From Xylophilus sp. GW821-FHT01B05 (lineage in GTDB: Bacteria; Pseudomonadota; Gammaproteobacteria; Burkholderiales; Burkholderiaceae_C): a DNA stretch of 64,000 nucleotides. The translations under genes were made by a program, and so were the position numbers. Positions 17,563 to 28,611 of the stretch are shown piece after piece. The notes below the pieces were generated by a model, which had not been told where the DNA came from, did not search any database, and worked only from the letters and a program-made list of their open reading frames with translations. The first letter of the stretch is position 1. Each line of letters opens with the position of its first letter. The DNA is taken from positions 2,914,001-2,978,000 of the forward strand of contig CP152408.1 of assembly GCA_038961845.1 (NCBI GenBank), given 5' to 3'.

Positions 17563-18795
17563 TCAGAGCAGTGCCTGCCCCAGGTCGTTCAGCAGGTCGG
17601 CCTCATCCTCCAGCCCGACCGAGAAGCGCACCATGCCGTCGCTGATGCCCATGTCGGCCCGCACCGCGGCGCCGGCTTCCCAGAAGATGGTGTGGGCCAC
17701 AGGGATCACCAGGCTGCGCGTGTCGCCCAGGCCGGTGGCCTTTACCGGCAGTTGCAGGCGGTTGATGAAGGCCAGGCAGTCGTCGGCCTTGCGCAGCTCA
17801 AAGGACATCAGCCAGGAGCCGCCCTTGAACAGTTTCACCGCCTGCGCATGCTGCGGGTGCGAGGCCAGCATGGGGTAGTGCACCCGCGCAATCGCCGGGT
17901 GCGACTGCAGGAACTGGGCCAGCGCCAGCGCGGTTTCGCTGGCCTGGCGCGCGCGCAGCACCAGGGTTTCGGCGCCCACCGCAATCGCATGCGCGTGCTG
18001 GGACGACAAGGTGGCGCCCATGTCGCGCAGGCCCTTCTTGCGCAGCTGCGTCAGGCCCCACTGGCGCGGGTCGCCCTTGCGGTAGTTGGCTGCGATGTTG
18101 GGGTAGTTGGACCAGTCGAACAGGCCGGTGTCCACGATGGCCCCGCCCAGCGCATTGCCGTGGCCGGCAATGGTCTTGGTCAGCGCATGCAGCACCAGGC
18201 TGGCCCGCACCGCCGCCGGGCGGAACAGCGCGGGCGACAGCACGGTGTTGTCGACCACGAACAGAATGCCGCGCTCGGCGCACAGCGCGCCTATGGCTTC
18301 CAGATCCGGGATCTGCGTGCCGGGGTTGGCGATGGTCTCGACAAACACCATGCGCGTCTCAGGCCGCAGCGCGGCGGCCACGTGCTCTACCGCTGTTGCG
18401 TCGACCTTGCTTACCGCCACACCCAGGCCGGCCATGGTGTCGAGCAGGCTGTTGGTGTTGCCAAACACGTAGCGGCTGGCCACCAGGTGGTCGCCCGCGC
18501 GCAGCAGCGTCATGAACAGCGCCGTGACGGCTGCCATGCCCGTGGCAAAACTGACCGTGCCCACGCCGCCTTCCATGCGGGTCAGCTTGGACTCCAGCGC
18601 GGCCGTGGTCGGCGTGCCCTGGCGCGCGTAGTTGTAGGCGCCCTTCCGCGTGCCCTGGAACACGCCGATCAGGTCTTCCACCCGGTCAAAGCCGTATTGC
18701 GTAGAGGTATGCACCGACTGGTGCACACCGCCGTGCTCGGCACCAAAGGCGCGGTCGGCGTGGACGATATCGGTGGTGAATCCGCGGGAAGTCAT
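17563..18795 (-). CDS. PLP-dependent trans-sulfuration enzyme (cystathionine gamma-synthase family)
   Basis: The 410-residue enzyme belongs to the Cys/Met metabolism PLP family: SFATGMAAVTALFMTLLRAGDHLVASRYVFGNTNSLL binds the cofactor phosphate region, VVDNTVLSPALF contains the Asp that contacts the pyridine nitrogen, and the PLP lysine lies in LHALTKTIAGHGNALGG. The C-terminal RFSVGLEDEADLLNDL closes the family pattern. Candidate activities are O-succinyl- or O-acetylhomoserine (thiol)-lyase or cystathionine gamma-synthase; sequence reading does not decide. The start at 18795 (MTSRGFTTDIVHADR) fits the family N-terminus better than the upstream ATG at 18849, which overlaps the repeat region. 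Confidence 0.9.
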   Translation of the reverse strand: MTSRGFTTDIVHADRAFGAEHGGVHQSVHTSTQYGFDRVEDLIGVFQGTRKGAYNYARQGTPTTAALESKLTRMEGGVGTVSFATGMAAVTALFMTLLRAGDHLVASRYVFGNTNSLLDTMAGLGVAVSKVDATAVEHVAAALRPETRMVFVETIANPGTQIPDLEAIGALCAERGILFVVDNTVLSPALFRPAAVRASLVLHALTKTIAGHGNALGGAIVDTGLFDWSNYPNIAANYRKGDPRQWGLTQLRKKGLRDMGATLSSQHAHAIAVGAETLVLRARQASETALALAQFLQSHPAIARVHYPMLASHPQHAQAVKLFKGGSWLMSFELRKADDCLAFINRLQLPVKATGLGDTRSLVIPVAHTIFWEAGAAVRADMGISDGMVRFSVGLEDEADLLNDLGQALL

Positions 18796-18864
18796 GGCAG
18801 GCAAGCTTGGGCAAAAGGGGGCTAATTTACCTCGCCCATGTGTCTGCAAGCGAAAAAGGCCTTT

Positions 18865-18907
18865 AGCCCAGGCGCAGACTGGGCATATAGCTACATTTTT
18901 AGTAGCA
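18865..18907 (+). repeat. 43-bp GCCC/TAGCTAT repeat, intergenic copy
   Basis: It starts AGCCCAGGCGCAGACTGGGC, giving a GCCCAG/CTGGGC hairpin, then ATATAGCTACATTTTTAGTAGCA. It is preceded by an A/G-rich lead (AAAAAGGCCTTT), also seen before the copies at 23241 and 38735. It lies between the trans-sulfuration gene start and the prpD stop. Confidence 0.8.
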
Positions 18908-18908
18908 T

Positions 18909-20360
18909 TCAGATCACATACAGATCCACGTACTCGTGCACCGGCATCGCCTCCAGCGCCTTCTGGTCGAGTGACACGGCCAGGATCGCGTCCTGCTGCT
19001 TCTTGGGAAAACGGCGCGCCAGGTTGGTACGGAACTTGGCCTCCAGCAGCGGGATGCCGTCCTTGCGGCGGCGCTTGTGGCCAATGGGGTACTCGACCAC
19101 CACTTCCTTCAGCTTGCTGCCATCCTTGAACTCGACCGTGAGCGCATTGGCGATGCTGCGCTTCTCAGGGTCGTGGTAATCCTGGGTGAAGGACGTGTCT
19201 TCGACGCAAACGATCTTGTCGCGCAGCGCATCGATGCGCTTGTCTGCGGCCACGCCGTCTTCGTAGTCGGCGGCGGTGAGGCGGCCAAAAATCAGCGGCA
19301 CGGCGACCATGTACTGGATGCAGTGGTCACGGTCGGCCGGGTTACTGAGCGGGCCCTTCTTGTCGATGATGCGGATGCAGGCCTCGTGGGTGCGGATGGT
19401 GAGCTTCTTGATGTCGTCTGCGGTCTTGCCGGCCTTCTTCAACTGCGCGTGCAGGGTCATGGCGGCTTCTACCGCCGTCTGGCTGTGGAACTCGGCCGGG
19501 AAGCTGATCTTGAACAGCACGTTCTCCATGACGTAGCTGCCGTAAGGCCGCTGGAACTTGAAGGGCTGGCCCTTGAACAGCACGTCGTAAAAACCCCAAC
19601 CCTTGGCGCTGAGCACGCTGGGGTAGCCCATCTCGCCCGTCTTGGCGATGAGTGCCAGGCGCACCGCGCGGCTGGTGGCGTCGCCGGCGGCCCAGCTCTT
19701 GCGGCTGCCGGTGTTGGGTGCGTGGCGGTAGGTGCGCAGGCTTTGGCCATCGACCCAGGCCAGGGACACGGCGTTGATGGTTTCATCGCGCGTCAGGCCC
19801 AGCAGTTGCGACACCACGGCGGTGGATGCCACCTTGACCAGCACGACGTGGTCCAGCCCGACCTTGTTGAAGGAGTTCTCCAGCGCCAGGCAGCCCTGGA
19901 TCTCGTGTGCCTTGACCATGGCGATGAGCACGTCCTTCATGCTCAGCGGCTTCTTGCCGGCAGCCACCGCATTGCGGCTGAGCCAGTCGGCGGTGGCCAG
20001 GATGCCGCCCAGGTTGTCGCTGGGGTGGCCCCACTCGGCCGCGAGCCAGGTGTCGTTGAAGTCGAGCCAGCGGATCATGGTGCCGATGTTGAAGGCGGCC
20101 TGCACCGGGTCCAACTGGTGCTGCGTGCCGGGCACCTTGGCGCCGTGCGGCACTACCGTGCCCGGCACGATGGGGCCCAGCAGCTTGGTGCAGGCGGGGT
20201 ACTCCAGCGCCTCCAGGCCGCAGCCCAGGGTGTCGATCAGGCAGCTGCGCGCGGTCTCCAGGGCCAGCTTGCTGTTGAGCTTGTAGGCGAGCACGTAATC
20301 GACGATGTCGACAAGAACCTGGTCGGGCTGGGGGCGGACGTTGCTGATGGCGGCGGACAT
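18909..20360 (-). CDS. prpD: 2-methylcitrate dehydratase
   Basis: PrpD dehydrates 2-methylcitrate to 2-methyl-cis-aconitate in propionate breakdown. The 483-residue protein shows MmgE/PrpD-family blocks: [86 protein letters not shown], and [19 protein letters not shown], then [15 protein letters not shown]. It is iron-sulfur independent. It lies downstream of prpC on the same strand with a 120-base gap holding a tandem repeat, so co-transcription is likely. Confidence 0.95.
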   Translation of the reverse strand: MSAAISNVRPQPDQVLVDIVDYVLAYKLNSKLALETARSCLIDTLGCGLEALEYPACTKLLGPIVPGTVVPHGAKVPGTQHQLDPVQAAFNIGTMIRWLDFNDTWLAAEWGHPSDNLGGILATADWLSRNAVAAGKKPLSMKDVLIAMVKAHEIQGCLALENSFNKVGLDHVVLVKVASTAVVSQLLGLTRDETINAVSLAWVDGQSLRTYRHAPNTGSRKSWAAGDATSRAVRLALIAKTGEMGYPSVLSAKGWGFYDVLFKGQPFKFQRPYGSYVMENVLFKISFPAEFHSQTAVEAAMTLHAQLKKAGKTADDIKKLTIRTHEACIRIIDKKGPLSNPADRDHCIQYMVAVPLIFGRLTAADYEDGVAADKRIDALRDKIVCVEDTSFTQDYHDPEKRSIANALTVEFKDGSKLKEVVVEYPIGHKRRRKDGIPLLEAKFRTNLARRFPKKQQDAILAVSLDQKALEAMPVHEYVDLYVI

Positions 20361-20421
20361 GGAGGCTTTCTTTTTCGATGGATACAGGGTTGACGTGACA
20401 GGCAGGCCCTTCGGCGGGCTT

Positions 20422-20470
20422 CCTTCGACAAGCTCAGGACAGGCCCTTCGACAGGCTCAGGGCGAACGGT
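20422..20470. repeat. Tandem CCTTCGACA(A/G)GCTCAGG repeat between prpC and prpD
   Basis: Two copies of CCTTCGACA-R-GCTCAGG lie 23 bases apart (20422-20438 and 20445-20461), the second followed by GCGAACGGT. This motif (GTTCGCCCTGAGCCTGTCGAAGG on the other strand) is a widely scattered intergenic element in proteobacterial genomes, often as inverted or tandem pairs. Confidence 0.75.
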
Positions 20471-20481
20471 TTTGTGCTGGC

Positions 20482-21639
20482 TCAGGCCCGTTCGGCCAGC
20501 GGCACAAAGGCCAGGTCTTCCGGCCCGGTGTAATTGGCGCTGGGGCGGATGATCTTGTTGTCCACGCGCTGCTCGATCACATGCGCGGCCCAGCCGCTGG
20601 TGCGGGCGATGACGAACAGCGGTGTGAACATGGCGGTGGGCACGCCCAGCATGTGGTAGCTCACGGCGCTGAACCAGTCGAGGTTGGGGAACATCTTCTT
20701 GGCGTCCCACATGACCGCCTCCAGCCGCTCGGCAATGTCGAACATGCGGGTGCTGCCGGCCTCGTCCGACAGGTTTTTGGCCACGCGCTTGATGACCTCG
20801 TTGCGCGGGTCGGCCACGGTGTAGACCGGGTGGCCGAAGCCGATCACCACCTCTTTGGCCTCGACCCGGCGGCGGATGTCGGCCTCGGCCTCGTCGGGGT
20901 TGTCGTAGCGCTTCTGGGTTTCAAACGCGACCTCGTTGGCGCCGCCATGCTTGGGGCCGCGCAGCGCGCCGATGGCCGCGGCGATGGTCGAGTAGATGTC
21001 GCTGCCCGTGCCGGCCACCACGCGCGCGGCGAAGGTCGAGGCATTGAACTCGTGCTCGGCATACAGGTTGAGCGAGGTGTGCATGGCGCGCTCCCAGCTG
21101 GCGGGCGGCTTCTGGCCGTGCAGCAGGTGCAGGAAGTGGGCGCCGATCGAGTCGTCGTCGGTCTCGACCTCGATGCGCCGGCCCTGGGTCGACCAGTGGT
21201 ACCAGTACAGCAGCATGGAGCCGAGCGACGCCATCAGCCGGTCGGCGATGTCGCGCGCGCCGGGCGTGGCGTGGTCGTCCTTCTCGGGCAGCACGCAGCC
21301 CAGGGTAGAGACGCCGGTGCGCATCACGTCCATCGGGTGGGCCGATGCGGGCAGGCGCTCCAGCACCTCTTTCACGCTGGCGGGCAGGCCGCGCAGGGCC
21401 TTGAGCTTGGCCTTGTAGGCGCGCAGTTCGGCGCGGCTGGGCAGCTTGCCGTGCACCAGCAGGTGGGCGATTTCCTCGAACTCGCAGACCTCGGCAATAT
21501 CCAGGATGTCGTAGCCGCGGTAGTGCAGATCGTTGCCGGTGCGCCCGACGGTGCACAGCGCGGTATTGCCGGCGGTGACACCCGACAGGGCCACGGACTT
21601 CTTGGGCTTGAAGGCCGGCGGGGTGGATAGCAGCGTCAT
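20482..21639 (-). CDS. prpC: 2-methylcitrate synthase
   Basis: PrpC condenses propionyl-CoA with oxaloacetate. The 385-residue protein starts [20 protein letters not shown] after an AAGGAGATT ribosome-binding site; an upstream in-frame ATG at 21711 is rejected because it would lie over the promoter. Citrate-synthase-family residues are visible: LHYRGYDI, the histidine region [36 protein letters not shown], and [14 protein letters not shown] with the catalytic His and later Asp. It is the first gene of a prpC-prpD unit, divergent from a RamB/ScfR-type regulator. No prpB (methylisocitrate lyase) is present in the window. Confidence 0.95.
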   Translation of the reverse strand: MTLLSTPPAFKPKKSVALSGVTAGNTALCTVGRTGNDLHYRGYDILDIAEVCEFEEIAHLLVHGKLPSRAELRAYKAKLKALRGLPASVKEVLERLPASAHPMDVMRTGVSTLGCVLPEKDDHATPGARDIADRLMASLGSMLLYWYHWSTQGRRIEVETDDDSIGAHFLHLLHGQKPPASWERAMHTSLNLYAEHEFNASTFAARVVAGTGSDIYSTIAAAIGALRGPKHGGANEVAFETQKRYDNPDEAEADIRRRVEAKEVVIGFGHPVYTVADPRNEVIKRVAKNLSDEAGSTRMFDIAERLEAVMWDAKKMFPNLDWFSAVSYHMLGVPTAMFTPLFVIARTSGWAAHVIEQRVDNKIIRPSANYTGPEDLAFVPLAERA

Positions 21640-21683
21640 GGAATCTCCTTCTGGCAGCGGCCGCAACATGCGGCAAACGGTGA

Positions 21684-21775
21684 TTCGCAATTTACGCAAA
21701 TGCGCTCGCATAATGAAGGCTTGAATTGGCGATCATTTGCAAATCCATGCCCATGGTTTTGCAAATTTTGCGAAT
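21684..21775. promoter_or_regulatory. Cluster of TTTGCAAA-like sites between prpC and its regulator
   Basis: The 150-base gap between the divergent genes carries TTCGCAATTTACGCAAAT (21684-21701), CATTTGCAAATCC (TTTGCAAA at 21736-21743) and TTTTGCAAATTTTGCGAAT (TTTGCAAA at 21758-21765, TTTGCGAA at 21767-21774). TTTGCAAA is close to the core known for RamB/PrpR-type regulators of propionate and acetate genes. The last pair lies about 20 bases before the regulator ATG, fitting autorepression. Confidence 0.65.
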
Positions 21776-21787
21776 AACGGAGCAGCG

Positions 21788-23242
21788 ATGAAGAAGATGT
21801 TCATGGGCGTGCGCCTGCGCCGCCTGCGCGAAGAGCGCGGGCTGAACCAGGTCGGCCTGGCCCAGGCGCTGGGCCTGTCGCCCAGCTACCTCAACCAGTT
21901 GGAGCAGAACCAGCGGCCGCTGACGGTGCCCGTGCTGCTCAAGATCAATGCCGTGTTTGGCATCGACGTGCAGGTGTTCTCGGAAGACGACGAGGCGCGC
22001 CTGACCGCCGGCATGCGCGAGGTGCTGGCCGACGCCACGCCCGAGCACGCCGTGAGCCTGGCCGAGATGCGCGAGGTCGCCGCCCACATGCCGGCCGTGG
22101 CGCGCAGCCTGATCGCGCTGCACCAGCGCTACCGCGCCACGGTGGAGCAGATGGAGGCCCTGGCTGGCGCTGCCAGCGCCGGTGGCGACGCGCGCGGCAG
22201 CGCTCCTGCGCCCTCCCCCATGTCCTTCGAAGATGTGCGCGACTTCTTCTTTGCGCACCGCAACTACATAGGCGTGCTGGACGAAGCCGCCGAGCGCGTG
22301 CATGGCGAGCTGCAGGCCGGCACCGACGCGGCAGACACCGGCCAGCGCCTGGTCGAGCGCCTGCGCGAGCGGCACGGCGTGACCGTGGTGGCCAGCAGCG
22401 CACCGGCCGGCGCCGACCGGCATCGCCACTACGACCCGCAGCAGCGCTTGCTGGCCTTGTCGCCCAGCCTGGGCGCGGGCCGCCGCGCGTTTCAGCTGGC
22501 CACCCAGCTCGCCCTGCTGGAGATGGACGGCCCGCTGCGTGCGCTGGTGGATGAGGCGCAACTGGCCGCGCCGGCCTCGCGCGGGCTGCTGCGCATCGGG
22601 CTGGCGCATTACTTTGCGGGTGCGCTGCTATTGCCCTACCAGCGCTTTCTGGATGCGGCAGAGGCGCTGCGCTACGACATCGACCGGCTCGGCCGCCTGT
22701 TTAGCGTGGGCTTTGAGACGGTGTGCCACCGCCTCAGCACGCTGCAGCGGCCGCAGGCGCGCGGCGTGCCCTTCTTCTTCATCCGGGTGGACCGCGCCGG
22801 CAATATCTCCAAGCGGCAGTCGGCCACGCACTTTCACTTCTCGAAGGTAGGCGGCACCTGCCCGCTGTGGAACGTGTACGAGGCCTTTGCCCAGCCCGGC
22901 CGCATCCTGACCCAGCTTGCGCGCATGCCCGACGGCCGCAGCTACCTGTGGGTGGCGCGCAGCGTGTCGCGCGCGCATGGCGGCTATGGCTCGCCGGGCA
23001 AGACCTTTGCCATTGCGCTGGGCTGCGACCTGTCGCATGCGCACCGGCTGGTGTACTCCAAGGGCCTGGACCTGCAGGACCCGGAGGTGCCCACGCCCAT
23101 CGGCATGGGCTGCAAGGTGTGTGAGCGCGCCGACTGCCCGCAGCGCGCCTTCCCCTTCATCGGCCGCCCGCTGGACGTGAACGAGAACGAAGGCCGCTTT
23201 GCGCCCTACACCGCAGAAAATATGGGTCAAAAAGGGCTTTAG
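21788..23242 (+). CDS. RamB/PrpR (ScfR)-type transcription regulator of short-chain fatty acid metabolism
   Basis: The 484-residue protein has an N-terminal Cro/CI helix-turn-helix (residues about 5-65: VRLRRLREERGLNQVGLAQALGLSPSYLNQLEQNQRP), a middle region, an ImmA/IrrE-like metallopeptidase-type segment (RGLLRIGLAHYFAGALLLPYQRFLDAAEALRYDIDRL) and a C-terminal DUF2083 domain with cysteines in GCKVCERADCPQRAFP. This is the architecture of RamB and actinobacterial PrpR, which sense acyl-CoA. Divergent placement from prpC and the TTTGCAAA sites in between point to control of prpC-prpD. The ATG at 21788 follows CGGAGCAGCG. The last residues (ENMGQKGL) and the stop codon come from the lead of a dispersed repeat copy. 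Confidence 0.93.
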   Translation: MKKMFMGVRLRRLREERGLNQVGLAQALGLSPSYLNQLEQNQRPLTVPVLLKINAVFGIDVQVFSEDDEARLTAGMREVLADATPEHAVSLAEMREVAAHMPAVARSLIALHQRYRATVEQMEALAGAASAGGDARGSAPAPSPMSFEDVRDFFFAHRNYIGVLDEAAERVHGELQAGTDAADTGQRLVERLRERHGVTVVASSAPAGADRHRHYDPQQRLLALSPSLGAGRRAFQLATQLALLEMDGPLRALVDEAQLAAPASRGLLRIGLAHYFAGALLLPYQRFLDAAEALRYDIDRLGRLFSVGFETVCHRLSTLQRPQARGVPFFFIRVDRAGNISKRQSATHFHFSKVGGTCPLWNVYEAFAQPGRILTQLARMPDGRSYLWVARSVSRAHGGYGSPGKTFAIALGCDLSHAHRLVYSKGLDLQDPEVPTPIGMGCKVCERADCPQRAFPFIGRPLDVNENEGRFAPYTAENMGQKGL

Positions 23243-23283
23243 CCCTTTACCCACATGGGCTAATAGCTATATTTACGATAGCA
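23241..23283 (+). repeat. 43-bp GCCC/TAGCTAT repeat, copy overlapping the regulator stop
   Basis: It starts AGCCCTTTACCCACATGGGC, then TAATAGCTATATTTACGATAGCA. Its lead, AAAAAGGGCTTT, supplies the last codons and the TAG stop of the preceding regulator gene. A second small dyad (ATGGGT/ACCCAC) lies in and just before it. Confidence 0.8.
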
Positions 23284-23293
23284 ATCGCCGCGC

Positions 23294-24265
23294 CTACGCC
23301 TTGCGCGCCGACGGAATGGCCAGGTACACCAGCCGCTTGGCTTCCTGGCGGGCGAGCGTGACGTTGCGCAGCAGCACGCCACAGACCAGCGACAGGAAGG
23401 CGCTGATCATCATCCCGGTAGACAGAATGGCCGTGGGAAAGCGTGGCACCTGGCCGGTTTCCAGGTAGGTCGTGACCAGCGGCTCGGCCAGCGCGACCGA
23501 ACCCAGCGCCAGCACCGCCGCCAGCAGCGAATAAAAGCTCATGGGCCGTTCGCTGGTGAAGAGCCCCAGGATGGTGCGCAGGATGCGCCAGCCGTCGCGG
23601 TAGGTCGACAGCTTGCTCACCGAGCCCTCTGGCCGCGAGCGGTAGGCCACCGGGAACTCCATATAAGGCATGCGCAGGCCCAGGGCGTGCACCGTCAGTT
23701 CGGTCTCGGTCTCGAAGCCATGCGACATGGCCGGAAAGGACTTGGCATAGCGCCGGGAGAAGATGCGGTGCCCCGACAGCATGTCGGTGAAGGTGCCGCC
23801 AAAGATCGCCCCGGCGGTGCCGGTCAGCAACTGGTTGCCCAGGCGGTGGCCGGGGCGGTAGGTCTTGACGTTGGCGCCGTCGTCCACGCGCACGCCCACC
23901 ACCATGTCGCAGCCCTGCAGCCGCACGCCGTCGATCATTTCGCGGATGTTGGAGACGTCATAGGTCGCGTCGCCGTCGGTCATGACGTAGATGTCTGCCT
24001 CCACGTCGGCGAACATGCGGCGCACCACGTTGCCCTTGCCCTTGAGCGCCACATGGTGCACCTGCGCGCCGTGCGCCTTGGCCACCGCTGCGGTGTCGTC
24101 CGTCGATGCGTTGTCGAACACATGCACCGTGGCCTCGGGCAGCGCCTCCTGGAACTGCTGGATGACCAGGCCGATGCAGGCCGCCTCGTTGTAGCAAGGC
24201 AGTACGACGGCAATAGTGCTGTTGGCTGAGGACATGGCTGAAATCGAATGTGAAGGGTTCGTCAT
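23294..24265 (-). CDS. Family 2 glycosyltransferase with C-terminal membrane spans
   Basis: The 323-residue protein has a GT-A fold: IAVVLPCYNEAACIGLVIQQF at the N-terminus, a VHVFDNASTDDTA nucleotide-binding segment, and YVMTDGDATYD as the DxD metal motif. Around residues 225-300 two hydrophobic spans follow (FYSLLAAVLALGSVALAEPLV and ILSTGMMISAFLSLVCGVLL), like polyprenyl-phosphate sugar transferases of the DPMS/GtrB kind. Likely role: loading a sugar on a lipid carrier at the inner membrane face. The start at 24265 overlaps the stop of the upstream gene by 4 bases, so the two were an operon, but that partner is now broken. Confidence 0.9.
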   Translation of the reverse strand: MTNPSHSISAMSSANSTIAVVLPCYNEAACIGLVIQQFQEALPEATVHVFDNASTDDTAAVAKAHGAQVHHVALKGKGNVVRRMFADVEADIYVMTDGDATYDVSNIREMIDGVRLQGCDMVVGVRVDDGANVKTYRPGHRLGNQLLTGTAGAIFGGTFTDMLSGHRIFSRRYAKSFPAMSHGFETETELTVHALGLRMPYMEFPVAYRSRPEGSVSKLSTYRDGWRILRTILGLFTSERPMSFYSLLAAVLALGSVALAEPLVTTYLETGQVPRFPTAILSTGMMISAFLSLVCGVLLRNVTLARQEAKRLVYLAIPSARKA

Positions 24266-25345
24266 GGCGTACGGAGGTCATCGTCGGCAGACGCCTTGAC
24301 CTTGAAGATGCGGAAAGCCGGGTCGGTATGGACCTCGGAGAAATAGCGCGGCATGTCGGGGTGGTTCAGCAGGGCTTCACGCCCGGCGGTGCTCAGCACC
24401 AGCGTATCGAACTTGAACTTCGCCAGGCGCTGGGCCAGCTCGCGCGGCGCCAGCATAACGAAGTCGCGGTAGCGCCACGGGCCGAAGTGGTCGCCCCAGA
24501 TGGGCGCAGGCGCGTAGTAGAGCGCCCCTTCCATGCCGCTCTGGTAGACCTTGAGCCCCGGATGCTGCTGCAGATAGCCCAGCGCCCCCGCGTACTCGGG
24601 CAGGGCAAGCTTCACGACCTCAGCCCGGTCCTGCGGCGTGACGGCCACCAGCGACCATTCACGCTGGACATTCGTCGACACGATCTTTTCCAGGAGCAGC
24701 AACATCACAACGCAGGTGCCAACCTTGAAGCAGGCCTGCACCGCCGGACGCCGCCATGGCGCGGCCCAGCGCGCCAGCGGCGTGGCCAGCCCCTGCAGGA
24801 CGAAGAAGCCCGCCGACACAGCCAGCAGGCCGATCATGGGATAGGCCGGCAGCAGATAGCGCGGGTAGTGCGAGGTCAGCATCCACACCACGAAGGCATA
24901 CAGCCCGAAGGCGACGGCGCCCCAGTAGGCCATCCGGTCGCGTGACCAGCGCACCAGCAGCGGCGCCAGCAGTGCGGGCCACAGGGCGATGTTCGGCCAG
25001 CCGTAGGCATGCGGCAAAGCCGAGCACCAGCCATGTGCTCCAGTGCACTCCACCAAAGTCGCGCAGCCGCATGCGCCTGAGCTGCCACAGCGCCAGCAGC
25101 AGTCCCAGCGCGCCCAGGCCATAGATGAACAGCGGCCGCAGTTGCCCGGCGATCGCCAGGAACTGCAGCAGGCAAATGACAAGCCCGGTGCCGATCACCG
25201 CGCACAGCGCCTGGGCCAGCCAGAAGTCCTTGCTGCGCTCTTGCGCGGCCCTCCCCGCAACCAGACTACCGACACCCCAGCAGGACAGCGCAAACGCCGC
25301 CAATGCCGCGTAGTGCGCAAGCGCAAAAACCAGTTTTACCCACAT
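24262..25345 (-). pseudogene. Broken multi-span membrane protein (probable glycosyltransferase partner), internal deletion and frameshift
   Basis: The N-terminal piece begins at 25345 (MWVKLVFALAHYAALAAFAL) and runs through several membrane spans (LCAVIGTGLVICLLQFLAIAG, FIYGLGALGLLLALWQL) to TWLVLGFAA near 25020. There the coherent membrane-protein reading jumps to another frame, continuing AYGWPNIALWPALLAPLLVRW, MLTSHYPRYLLPAYPMIGLL and a soluble C-terminal domain ending at 24262. Neither frame alone gives a sensible protein. The total, about 360 residues, is short for large membrane glycosyltransferases with a C-terminal soluble domain, so a central segment was probably lost at the junction. 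It was translationally coupled to the family 2 glycosyltransferase gene. Confidence 0.7.
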
Positions 25346-25522
25346 TGAAAATTTTTCTCGGAGATCGCCCAGGGCTTGGCGAATGCGAACTGTGCTTGCG
25401 CCCCTCCCTTGCAAAATCCACAGTCCATGAAATCGCGCCTGCCTTGCGGCCCTGAGCCGCAGCATCCGGTGCCGGCAGGCGGCCCTGAGTGTAACTAGCC
25501 GCTTTTGCCTGCTGCGCCCACC

Positions 25523-28006
<2,484 letters not shown>

Positions 28007-28111
28007 GGCGGCTTACAGAGCAACGGTAGCCACAAGGATGCATCAACCATGCCCGGCGCGGGCAGAAAACCGTCACGGCAGCTTCATTCAGCCCATATAC
28101 CTTTGGAAACA

Positions 28112-28609
28112 ATGAGCAGCCACCCTCTCCCGCTCCAGAAATCGGACAAGGCCCGCCAGGAATTGGCCTCGGGCCAGCGCAGCCTGGGCCTGAAGGAGCG
28201 CGCCTGCCTGCTCATGGCCGACGGCCTGCGCACGCAGCAGCAACTGCTGGCCCTGGTGCCCGGCGACGCGGCACTGATCGACCGGCTGCTGGCCGACGGC
28301 TACCTGCTGGCGGCGCAGGCAGCGTCGCCGCCGCCAGCCATCGTCGTGCCCCAGGCGGCCGACGACTTTGGCGGCAAGCGGTCCCTGGCCACCACGCGCA
28401 TGTTTCTGTTCGACATCTGCGAGCGCATGTTCGTGCGCCGCCTGCCGGACAAGGCCGAGCATTACCGCGAGGCCCTGCGCCAGGCGCGCGACCGCGACAC
28501 CATGCTGGCCGTGGCACGCGAGATCGTGGCCGATGTAGAGGCGCTGGCCGGCACCGAGCGGGCCGATGGCCTGAGCGAGCGCATCGCCATGCTGCTGCCG
28601 CCGGCCTGA
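28112..28609 (+). CDS. Conserved hypothetical protein between glgP and glgC
   Basis: A 165-residue protein starting MSSHPLPLQKSDKARQELAS. I do not recognise a named domain. The N-terminal half looks like a helical winged-helix-like segment (LKERACLLMADGLRTQQQLLALVPGDAALIDRLLADGYLL), the middle has a Pro-rich linker, and the C-terminal half (SLATTRMFLFDICERMFVRRLPDKAEHYREALRQARDRDTMLAVAREIVADVEALAG) is predicted all-helical. Codon use matches its neighbours and the frame is well preserved, so it is a real gene. It is divergent from glgP, about 105 bases apart, and convergent to glgC. A regulatory role is possible but unsupported. Confidence 0.78.
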   Translation: MSSHPLPLQKSDKARQELASGQRSLGLKERACLLMADGLRTQQQLLALVPGDAALIDRLLADGYLLAAQAASPPPAIVVPQAADDFGGKRSLATTRMFLFDICERMFVRRLPDKAEHYREALRQARDRDTMLAVAREIVADVEALAGTERADGLSERIAMLLPPA

Positions 28610-28611
28610 GG

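Noticed and set aside
17413..18825. Long plus-strand open frame opposite the trans-sulfuration gene
   Set aside because: It is His/Gln/Arg-rich with no domain, typical of antisense frames in GC-rich DNA; the minus-strand gene is a clear enzyme.
19077..21630. Two long plus-strand frames opposite prpD and prpC
   Set aside because: They have biased composition and no motif, and they lie fully antisense to well-supported genes.
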